Assembly (NCBI GenBank): GCA_964057225.1
Contig: CAXKVF010000073.1
Span: 124,001 to 188,000, forward strand
Length of the DNA: 64,000 nt
Source of the DNA: Auanema rhodensis
Taxonomy: Eukaryota; Nematoda; Chromadorea; Rhabditida; Rhabditidae
Direction of reading: 5' to 3'
The notes beneath the pieces were generated by a model that saw nothing but the letters and a program-made list of their open reading frames with translations, was not told where the DNA came from and did not search any database. Position numbers and translations under genes: made by a program. Shown here one piece after another: positions 55,901-64,000 of this stretch (position 1 is the first letter of the stretch; each line of letters opens with the position of its first letter).

Positions 55901-57100
55901 TCATGAACCAATATCAATAAAAATTTGTTTTTAGACTAATATGGACATGGGGAATCTAATTTTGAAAACCGCATCTCTTTATCTTTCACGTGAAGCGAGT
56001 TACATACCAAGTGCACATCACGTGTACATTTAATTAGCATAAATTAAAGTTCACGTAAATTTCAAAGTCATGGTTACCATGAAGCAATATCAATAAAAAT
56101 TTGTTTTTAGACTAATATGGACATGGGGAATCTAATTTTGAAAACCGCATCTCTTTATCTTTCACGTGAAGCGAGTTACATACCAAGTGCACATCACGTG
56201 TACATTTAATTAGCATGAATTAAAGTTCACGTAAATTTCAAAGTCATGGTTACCATGCACCAATATCAATAAAAATTTGTTTTTAGACTAATATGGACAT
56301 GGGGAATCTAATTTTGAAAACCGCATCTCTTTATCTTTCACGTGAAGCGAGTTACATACCAAGTGCACATCACGTGTACATTTAATTAGCATAAATTAAA
56401 GTTCACGTAAATTTCAAAGTCATGGTTACCATGAACCAATATCAATAAAAATTTGTTTTTAGACTAATATGGACATGGGGAATCTAATTTTGAAAACCGC
56501 ATCTCTTTATCTTTCACGTGAAGCGAGTTACATACCAAGTGCACATCACGTGTAAATTTAATTAGCATAAATTAAAGTTCACGTAAATTTCAAAGTCATG
56601 GTTACCATGAAGCAATATCAATAAAAATTTGTTTTTAGACTAATATGGACATGGGGAATCTAATTTTGAAAACCGCATCTCTTTATCTTTCACGTGAAGC
56701 GAGTTACATACCAAGTGCACATCACGTGTACATTTAATTAGCATAAATTAAAGTTCACGTAAATTTCAAAGTCATGGTTATCATGAACCAATATCAATAA
56801 AAATTTGTTTTTAGACTAATATGGACATGGGGAATCTAATTTTGAAAACCGCATCTCTTTATCTTTCACGTGAAGCGAGTTACATACCAAGTGCACATCA
56901 CGTGTACATTTAATTAGCATAAATTAAAGTTCACGTAAATTTCAAAGTCATGGTTACCATGAAGCAATATCAATAAAAATTTGTTTTTAGACTAATATGG
57001 ACATGGGGAATCTAATTTTGAAAACCGCATCTCTTTATCTTTCACGTGAAGCGAGTTACATACCAAGTGCACATCACGTGTACATTTAATTAGCATGAAT
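55901..57100. repeat. Five-monomer duplication (880 bp)
   Basis: GGTTATCATGAACC (55901/56781) and AGCATGAATTAAAG (56211/57091) recur at exactly 880 bp. The first variant changes the dyad arm from ACCATGA to ATCATGA, so these monomers have an imperfect dyad. Confidence 0.82.
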
Positions 57101-57899
57101 TAAAGTTCACGTAAATTTCAAAGTCATGGTTACCATGCACCAATATCAATAAAAATTTGTTTTTAGACTAATATGGACATGGGGAATCTAATTTTGAAAA
57201 CCGCATCTCTTTATCTTTCACGTGAAGCGAGTTACATACCAAGTGCACATCACGTGTACATTTAATTAGCATAAATTAAAGTTCACGTAAATTTCAAAGT
57301 CATGGTTACCATGCACCAATATCAATAAAAATTTGTTTTTAGACTAATATGGACATGGGGAATCTAATTTTGAAAACCGCATCTCTTTATCTTTCACGTG
57401 AAGCGAGTTACATACCAAGTGCACATCACGTGTACATTTAATTAGCATAAATTAAAGTTCACGTAAATTTCAAAGTCATGGTTACCATGCACCAATATCA
57501 ATAAAAAGTTGTTTTTAGACTAATATGGACATGGGGAATCTAATTTTGAAAACCGCATCTCTTTATCTTTCACGTGAAGCGAGTTACATACCAAGTGCAC
57601 ATCACGTGTACATTTAATTAGCATAAATTAAAGTTCACGTAAATTTCAAAGTCATGGTTACCATGCACCAATATCAATAAAAATTTGTTTTTAGACTAAT
57701 ATGGACATGGGGAATCTAATTTTGAAAACCGCATCTCTTTATCTTTCACGTGAAGCGAGTTACATACCAAGTGCACATCACGTGTACATTTAATTAGCAT
57801 AAATTAAAGTTCACGTAAATTTCAAAGTCATGGTTACCATGAACCAATATCAATAAAAATTTGTTTTTAGACTAATATGGACATGGGGAATCTAATTTT

Positions 57900-58950
57900 A
57901 AAAACCGCATCTCTTTATCTTTCACGTGAAGCGAGTTACATACCAAGTGCACATCACGTGTACATTTAATTAGCATAAATTAAAGTTCACGTAAATTTCA
58001 AAGTCATGGTTACCATGAACCAATATCAATAAAAATTTGTTTTTAGACTAATATGGACATGGGGAATTTAATTTTGAAAACCGCATCTCTTTATCTTTCA
58101 CGTGAAGCGAGTTACATACCAAGTGCACATCACGTGTACATTTAATTAGCATAAATTAAAGTTCACGTAAATTTCAAAGTCATGGTTACCATGAACCAAT
58201 ATCAATAAAAATTTGTTTTTAGACTAATATGGACATGGGGAATCTAATTTTGAAAACCGCATCTCTTTATCTTTCACGTGAAGCGAGTTACATACCAAGT
58301 GCACATCACGTGTACATTTAATTAGCATAAATTAAAGTTCACGTAAATTTCAAAGTCATGGTTACCATGAACCAATATCAATAAAAATTTGTTTTTAGAC
58401 TAATATGGACATGGGGAATCTAATTTTGAAAACCGCATCTCTTTATCTTTCACGTGAAGCGAGTTACATACCAAGTGCACATCACGTGTACATTTAATTA
58501 GCATAAATTAAAGTTCACGTAAATTTCAAAGTCATGGTTACCATGAACCAATATCAATAAAAATTTGTTTTTAGACTAATATGGACATGGGGAATCTAAT
58601 TTTAAAAACCGCATCTCTTTATCTTTCACGTGAAGCGAGTTACATACCAAGTGCACATCACGTGTACATTTAATTAGCATAAATTAAAGTTCACGTAAAT
58701 TTCAAAGTCATGGTTACCATGAACCAATATCAATAAAAATTTGTTTTTAGACTAATATGGACATGGGGAATCTAATTTTGAAAACCGCATCTCTTTATCT
58801 TTCACGTGAAGCGAGTTACATACCAAGTGCACATCACGTGTACATTTAATTAGCATAAATTAAAGTTCACGTAAATTTCAAAGTCATGGTTACCATGAAC
58901 CAATATCAATAAAAATTTGTTTTTAGACTAATATGGACATGGGGAATTTA
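57900..58950. repeat. Four- and five-monomer offset markers
   Basis: ATTTTAAAAACC (A at 57900/58604, 704 bp) and GGGGAATTTAATTT (58061/58941, 880 bp) recur with different offsets, so one monomer was inserted or deleted between the two markers after duplication. All monomers in this stretch are AACC class. Confidence 0.7.
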
Positions 58951-59299
58951 ATTTTGAAAACCGCATCTCTTTATCTTTCACGTGAAGCGAGTTACATACC
59001 AAGTGCACATCACGTGTACATTTAATTAGCATAAATTAAAGTTCACGTAAATTTCAAAGTCATGGTTACCATGAACCAATATCAATAAAAATTTGTTTTT
59101 AGACTAATATGGACATGGGGAATCTAATTTTGAAAACCGCATCTCTTTATCTTTCACGTGAAGCGAGTTACATACCAAGTGCACATCACGTGTACATTTA
59201 ATTAGCATAAATTAAAGTTCACGTAAATTTCAAAGTCATGGTTACCATGAACCAATATCAATAAAAATTTGTTTTTAGACTAATATGGACATGGGGAAT

Positions 59300-61780
59300 C
59301 TAATTTTGGAAACCGCATCTCTTTATCTTTCACGTGAAGCGAGTTACATACCAAGTGCACATCACGTGTACATTTAATTAGCATAAATTAAAGTTCACGT
59401 AAATTTCAAAGTCATGGTTACCATGAAGCAATATCAATAAAAATTTGTTTTTAGACTAATATGGACATGGGGAATCTAATTTTGAAAACCGCATCTCTTT
59501 ATCTTTCACGTGAAGCGAGTTACATACCAAGTGCACATCACGTGTACATTTAATTAGCATAAATTAAAGTTCACGTAAATTTCAAAGTCATGGTTACCAT
59601 GAACCAATATCAATAAAAATTTGTTTTTAGACTAATATGGACATGGGGAATCTAATTTTGAAAACCGCATCTCTTTATCTTTCACGTGAAGCGAGTTACA
59701 TACCAAGTGCACATCACGTGTACATTTAATTAGCATAAATTAAAGTTCACGTAAATTTCAAAGTCATGGTTACCATGAAGCAATATCAATAAAAATTTGT
59801 TTTTAGACTAATATGGACATGGGGAATCTAATTTTGGTAACCGCATCTCTTTATCTTTCACGTGAAGCGAGTTACATACCAAGTGCACATCACGTGTACA
59901 TTTAATTAGCATAAATTAAAGTTCACGTAAATTTCAAAGTCATGGTTACCATGAACCAATATCAATAAAAATTTGTTTTTAGACTAATATGGACATGGGG
60001 AATCTAATTTTGAAAACCGCATCTCTTTATCTTTCACGTGAAGCGAGTTACATACCAAGTGCACATCACGTGTACATTTAATTAGCATAAATTAAAGTTC
60101 ACGTAAATTTCAAAGTCATGGTTACCATGAACCAATATCAATAAAAATTTGTTTTTAGACTAATATGGACATGGGGAATCTAATTTTGAAAACCGCATCT
60201 CTTTATCTTTCACGTGAAGCGAGTTACATACCAAGTGCACATCACGTGTACATTTAATTAGCATAAATTAAAGTTCACGTAAATTTCAAAGTCATGGTTA
60301 CCATGAAGCAATATCAATAAAAATTTGTTTTTAGACTAATATGGACATGGGGAATCTAATTTTGGAAACCGCATCTCTTTATCTTTCACGTGAAGCGAGT
60401 TACATACCAAGTGCACATCACGTGTACATTTAATTAGCATAAATTAAAGTTCACGTAAATTTCAAAGTCATGGTTACCATGAACCAATATCAATAAAAAT
60501 TTGTTTTAAGACTAATATGGACATGGGGAATCTAATTTTGAAAACCGCATCTCTTTATCTTTCACGTGAAGCGAGTTACATACCAAGTGCACATCACGTG
60601 TACATTTAATTAGCATAAATTAAAGTTCACGTAAATTTCAAAGTCATGGTTACCATGAAGCAATATCAATAAAAATTTGTTTTTAGACTAATATGGACAT
60701 GGGGAATCTAATTTTGGAAACCGCATCTCTTTATCTTTCACGTGAAGCGAGTTACATACCAAGTGCACATCACGTGTACATTTAATTAGCATAAATTAAA
60801 GTTCACGTAAATTTCAAAGTCATGGTTACCATGAACCAATATCAATAAAAATTTGTTTTAAGACTAATATGGACATGGGGAATCTAATTTTGAAAACCGC
60901 ATCTCTTTATCTTTCACGTGAAGCGAGTTACATACCAAGTGCACATCACGTGTACATTTAATTAGCATAAATTAAAGTTCACGTAAATTTCAAAGTCATG
61001 GTTACCATGAACCAATATCAATAAAAATTTGTTTTTAGACTAATATGGACATGGGGAATTTAATTTTGAAAACCGCATCTCTTTATCTTTCACGTGAAGC
61101 GAGTTACATACCAAGTGCACATCACGTGTACATTTAATTAGCATAAATTAAAGTTCACGTAAATTTCAAAGTCATGGTTACCATGAACCAATATCAATAA
61201 AAATTTGTTTTTAGACTAATATGGACATGGGGAATCTAATTTTGAAAACCGCATCTCTTTATCTTTCACGTGAAGCGAGTTACATACCAAGTGCACATCA
61301 CGTGTACATTTAATTAGCATAAATTAAAGTTCACGTAAATTTCAAAGTCATGGTTACCATGAACCAATATCAATAAAAATTTGTTTTTAGACTAATATGG
61401 ACATGGGGAATCTAATTTTGGAAACCGCATCTCTTTATCTTTCACGTGAAGCGAGTTACATACCAAGTGCACATCACGTGTACATTTAATTAGCATAAAT
61501 TAAAGTTCACGTAAATTTCAAAGTCATGGTTACCATGAACCAATATCAATAAAAATTTGTTTTAAGACTAATATGGACATGGGGAATCTAATTTTGAAAA
61601 CCGCATCTCTTTATCTTTCACGTGAAGCGAGTTACATACCAAGTGCACATCACGTGTACATTTAATTAGCATAAATTAAAGTTCACGTAAATTTCAAAGT
61701 CATGGTTACCATGAAGCAATATCAATAAAAATTTGTTTTTAGACTAATATGGACATGGGGAATCTAATTTTGGAAACCGC
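59300..61780. repeat. Alternating dimeric pattern (352 bp)
   Basis: ATTTTGGAAACC monomers (GG at 59308, 60364, 60716, 61420 and 61772; a related TTGGTAACC at 59836) alternate with TTGTTTTAAGAC monomers (60508, 60860 and 61564). Spacings are 352, 528, 704 and 1056 bp. Several GGAAACC copies are AAGC class and the TTTTAAGAC copies are AACC class. This is the closest thing to a regular dimeric higher-order repeat in the window. Confidence 0.8.
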
Positions 61781-61789
61781 ATCTCTTTA

Positions 61790-63046
61790 TCTTTCACGTG
61801 AAGCGAGTTTACATACCGAGTGCACATCACGTGTAAATTTAATTAGCATAAATTAAAGTTCACGTAAATTTCAAAGTCATGGTTACCATGAACCAATATC
61901 AATAAAAGTTTGTTTTTAGACTAATATGGACATGGGGAATCAAATTTTGAGAACCGCATCTCTTTATCTTTCACGTGAAGCGAGTTACATACCAAGTGCA
62001 CATCACGTGTACATTTAATTAGCATAAATTAAAGTTCACGTAAATTTCAAAGTCATGGTTATCATGAAACAATATCAATAAAAATTTGTTTTTAGACTAA
62101 TATGGACATGGGGAATCTAATTTTGAAAACCGCATCTCTTTATCTTTCACGTGAAGCGAGTTACATACCAAGTGCACATCACGTGTACATTTAATTAGCA
62201 TAAATTAAAGTTCACGTAAATTTCAAAGTCATGGTTACCATGCACCAATATCAATAAAAATTTGTTTTTAGACTAATATGGACATGGGGAATCTAATTTT
62301 GAAAACCGCATCTCTTTATCTTTCACGTGAAGCGAGTTACATACCAAGTGCACATCACGTGTACATTTAATTAGCATGAATTAAAGTTCACGTAATTTTC
62401 AAAGTCATGGTTACCATGAACCAATATCAATAAAAATTTGTTTTTAGACTAATATGGACATGGGGAATCTAATTTTGAAAACCGCATCTCTTTATCTTTC
62501 ACGTGAAGCGAGTTACATACCAAGTGCACATCACGTGTACATTTAATTAGCATAAATTAAAGTTCACGTAAATTTCAAAGTCATGGTTACCATGAACCAA
62601 TATCAATAAAAATTTGTTTTTAGACTAATATGGACATTGGGAATCTAATTTTGAAAACCGCATCTCTTTATCTTTCACGTGAAGCGAGTTACATACCAAG
62701 TGCACATCACGTGTAAATTTAATTAGCATAAATTAAAGTTCACGTAAATTTCAAAGTCATGGTTATCATGAACCAATATCAATAAAAATTTGTTTTTAGA
62801 CTAATATGGACATGGGGAATCTAATTTTGAAAACCGCATCTCTTTATCTTTCACGTGAAGCGAGTTACATACCAAGTGCACATCACGTGTACATTTAATT
62901 AGCATAAATTAAAGTTCACGTAAATTTCAAAGTCATGGTTACCATGCACCAATATCAATAAAAATTTGTTTTTAGACTAATATGGACATGGGGAATCAAA
63001 TTTTGAAAACCGCATCTCTTTATCTTTCACGTGAAGCGAGTTACAT
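61790..63046. repeat. Diverged right edge of the array and truncated last monomer
   Basis: The last seven monomers carry a higher density of changes: a T insertion (GAGTTTACATACCGAG near 61808), GTGTAAATTT, ATAAAAGTTTG, AATCAAATTTTGAGAACC, TTATCATGAAAC, GTAATTTTC and GACATTGGG. The final unit begins at 62901 and ends after 146 bp, at GAGTTACAT (63046). Edge divergence is expected where unequal exchange homogenises the array interior more than its ends. Confidence 0.85.
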
Positions 63047-63515
63047 GTCGCAGTTGGCTACCCACCTATGTTTCATGTGCTATATAACGTATAGTTATTC
63101 ACAAACACTCTGTTGAGTACGTTAAACATTATATTATCTTGAGAAGTATGTAAAACATTGATAAAACCTATATCATATAAAATCACATACTTAACTACAT
63201 ATAGTTAACTACATGAATATAGTACAGTTGAATTCGTCTTGCAACGACAAGCACGAATATATCATTCTTATTTCATTTAGACAAGTTCTAACAAAGTTAC
63301 AACTTTGGGCATGTTGCCAAGATCAACTACCGTAATCAGATTATCAAGCATGCACATCTAAGATTAGTGATAAGATCAATTGTTTACCTAAAATTGTTGA
63401 TATAAGATATTTGTGATATATTTTAATCAGTTTAAGTCTGTCTTTTATTTTCTAATTTTTTAATAAATTCTTTTATTTGTTTCTTTTTTTCTTTTTTTAT
63501 TATACAGTCTTTTGA
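63047..63515. other. AT-rich unique flank, no gene recognised
   Basis: The sequence no longer resembles the satellite. I see no coding region, tRNA or mobile-element terminus. It contains a direct repeat TTAACTACAT (63191-63200 and 63205-63214) and an imperfect hairpin at 63232-63258, ATTCGTCTTG / CAAG-c-ACGAAT with a six-base loop. The last 100 bases become T-rich (63440-63499). No telomere-like tandem repeat is present. Confidence 0.7.
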
Positions 63516-63655
63516 CTTGGGGGCCGAACCGGTTCTCTGCTCGATTGATTGTCTTGTATATAGGGAAACGTATAGTTTCATAACCTATTTTTGGGCGAAT
63601 AGCTCCGTGATTAAGTCACAATCTGCCCGCATAGGGTTCTTCCAATTTTTTTTTT
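63516..63655 (+). ncRNA. Candidate structured RNA or promoter patch (tentative)
   Basis: This patch is visibly richer in G+C than its surroundings and unusually full of inverted repeats: palindrome GAACCGGTTC (63526-63535), hairpin GAAAC-gtata-GTTTC (63565-63579) and a nested stem from AACCTAT (63582-63588) to ATAGGGTT (63631-63638) enclosing GGGC/GCCC (63593-63596/63625-63628) and GTGA/TCAC (63607-63610/63616-63619). ATTTTTGG at 63587-63594 resembles an Sm-binding site, and a run of ten T (63646-63655) could end a Pol III transcript. TAGCTCCGTGAT and GGGTTCTTCC only loosely resemble A and B boxes. I do not recognise a known RNA. TATATA at 63557-63562 and the gene start 250 bp downstream mean it may instead be promoter DNA. 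Confidence 0.22.
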
Positions 63656-63702
63656 GGATTTTTTTTTCATTTTGAAAAAAAAAAAAAAAAAAAAATTTTT
63701 TT
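63646..63702. repeat. Homopolymer cluster T10, T9, A21, T7
   Basis: Ten T (63646-63655), GGA, nine T (63659-63667), CATTTTG, then 21 A (63675-63695) followed directly by seven T. The T and A runs can pair into a long weak stem. Homopolymer lengths here are prone to slippage and sequencing error. Such A/T tracts exclude nucleosomes and often lie in promoters of AT-rich genomes. Confidence 0.9.
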
Positions 63703-63793
63703 AGCACTTTCTAAGTGTTAATTAATTTTTGGAAGATTTTGAGAAAGTAATTAACTTTCTCTAATTTTTGATTTCGAGAAGAAATCAAAAATT
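63703..63793. other. Three consecutive hairpins upstream of the gene
   Basis: In order: CACTT-TCT-AAGTG (63705-63717), GAGAAAGT-AATTA-ACTTTCTC (63741-63761, eight perfect pairs) and AATTTTTGATTTC-GAGAA-GAAATCAAAAATT (63763-63793, thirteen perfect pairs with a five-base loop). The third is the strongest inverted repeat in the unique flank. They may be remnants of a small inverted-repeat element, an intronic structure or a regulatory element. No target-site duplication could be identified. Confidence 0.7.
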
Positions 63794-63862
63794 TTTTTGT
63801 CATTATTCGTATAGAATATTCTTGACATATTTTAATTTTTTTTCGTATAGAAAACTAATTAA

Positions 63863-63873
63863 TTTTTTTCCAG
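63863..63873 (+). promoter_or_regulatory. 3' splice-site-like sequence (T7-CCAG)
   Basis: Seven T followed by CCAG form a good 3' splice acceptor. It lies 31 bases before the ATG at 63905, with no ATG in between. It could end an intron in the 5' UTR or, in a lineage that uses spliced leaders, be a trans-splice acceptor giving a short leader. Only transcript data can separate these. Confidence 0.5.
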
Positions 63874-63904
63874 TTGACGAAAAGTCATTGCCTACATCTC
63901 CATC

Positions 63905-64000
63905 ATGAGTGAGGAACTGGATATCGAAATGAACGAGGTAAGATTACCTTTTGATTTTGATAAATTCGAGAGTAATATAGATAACATTTTATCTTTTGCT
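63905..64000 (+). CDS. Start of an unidentified protein-coding gene (partial, runs off window)
   Basis: The ATG at 63905 opens a frame that stays open for 32 codons to the last base of the window. The predicted protein starts MSEELDIEMNE and continues with an acidic, mixed hydrophobic segment (residues 12-32 include VRLPFDFDKFES). An in-frame TGA at 63875 and the absence of another ATG after the splice-like site support this start. The context CCATCATGA is acceptable. The protein is too short to assign to a family. A GTAAGA at 63938, after codon 11 (GAG), matches a 5' splice donor, so the coding exon might be only 33 bases long; the frame nevertheless remains open and protein-like past it. 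The gene start is only 858 bp from the satellite edge. Confidence 0.5.
   Translation, partial: MSEELDIEMNEVRLPFDFDKFESNIDNILSFA
63938..63945 (+). other. Possible 5' splice donor GAG|GTAAGATT
   Basis: It matches the AG|GTAAG donor consensus and lies after codon 11 of the predicted protein. If used, coding exon 1 ends at 63937 and the following residues belong to an intron. The continued open frame argues against use but does not exclude it over so short a distance. Confidence 0.3.

Larger units (their letters stand above)
1..63046. repeat. Satellite DNA array, 176-bp monomer, about 360 copies
   Basis: Head-to-tail tandem array in a single orientation. Monomer starts (AGCATAAATT) fall at 1, 177, 353, 529 and continue to 62901. 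All length deviations found by eye (seven of -39, one of -9, five of -1, three of +1; net -284) reconcile 62900 bp with exactly 359 monomers, plus a 146-bp partial copy at the right end. The consensus is about 32 percent G+C (56 of 176) with five CpG sites. Most monomers differ at only a few positions. The array continues beyond the left edge, so its true size is unknown. No gene, transposon or spacer interrupts it. The monomer length suits one nucleosome plus linker, as in many centromeric and heterochromatic satellites; that function is inference. Copy number in an assembly of such a region may not equal the number in the genome. Confidence 0.99.

Noticed and set aside
1-63046. CRISPR array
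   Set aside because: Regular spacing, but the whole 176-bp unit repeats with no unique spacers, and the flank has eukaryotic-looking splice signals.
1-63046. Tandem array of small RNA genes (5S rRNA, SL RNA or tRNA clusters)
   Set aside because: The monomer has no recognisable 5S, tRNA or snRNA sequence, no A/B boxes I can defend, and no T-run terminator placed consistently after a structured region.
63601-63645. tRNA gene in the GC-richer patch
   Set aside because: GGGCGAATAGCTCCGTG resembles a tRNA 5' end, but no anticodon stem, proper T-arm or matching acceptor strand follows.
63675-63695. A21 run as the poly(A) tail of a retroposed element
   Set aside because: It is flanked on both sides by T runs, with no recognisable element body or target-site duplication; a slippage-prone homopolymer is simpler.

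Overview
Almost the whole window (1 to about 63046, 98.5 percent) is one uninterrupted head-to-tail satellite DNA array with a 176-bp monomer of about 32 percent G+C. Placing monomer starts at 1, 177, 353 and so on, the last monomer begins at 62901 and stops after 146 bp. The 62900 bp before it equal 359 monomers once the length changes I found by eye are subtracted: seven 39-bp deletions, one 9-bp deletion, five 1-bp deletions and three 1-bp insertions. The array runs off the left edge of the window and contains no transposon, RNA gene or credible coding region.

Monomers are nearly identical, but sparse point variants tag individual copies and show how the array grew. There is no single higher-order repeat. 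Blocks of 2, 3, 5, 6, 7, 11, 12, 13, 15 and 21 monomers have been locally duplicated, as expected from repeated unequal exchange or conversion. Layout: 1-12 kb, mixed AACC/AAGC classes with TTACGTG-tagged copies; 12.3-22.8 kb, the only zone with 137-bp short monomers, inside large nested duplications; 24-31 kb, 13-mer and 12-mer blocks; 32.6-44.3 kb, a zone rich in the CACC class with no AAGC class seen; 44.6-48.7 kb, 6-mer and 11-mer blocks; 52-61 kb, small 2- to 5-mer blocks; 61.8-63.05 kb, a more diverged edge.

The array ends abruptly at 63046/63047. About 950 bp of AT-rich unique DNA follow: an intergenic stretch, a GC-richer structured patch (about 63516-63645), long T and A homopolymers, two strong hairpins, a T-rich 3' splice-site-like sequence ending at 63873, and a reading frame starting at ATG 63905 that stays open to the window end. 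The long satellite and splice-like signals indicate a eukaryotic chromosome. The AT-rich sequence and the short leader after the T-run/CAG would fit a nematode or another small invertebrate, but this is only a guess. The array has features shared by many centromeric or pericentromeric satellites (near-nucleosomal monomer, dyad symmetry, homogenised core, diverged edge), but the sequence alone does not prove that role.
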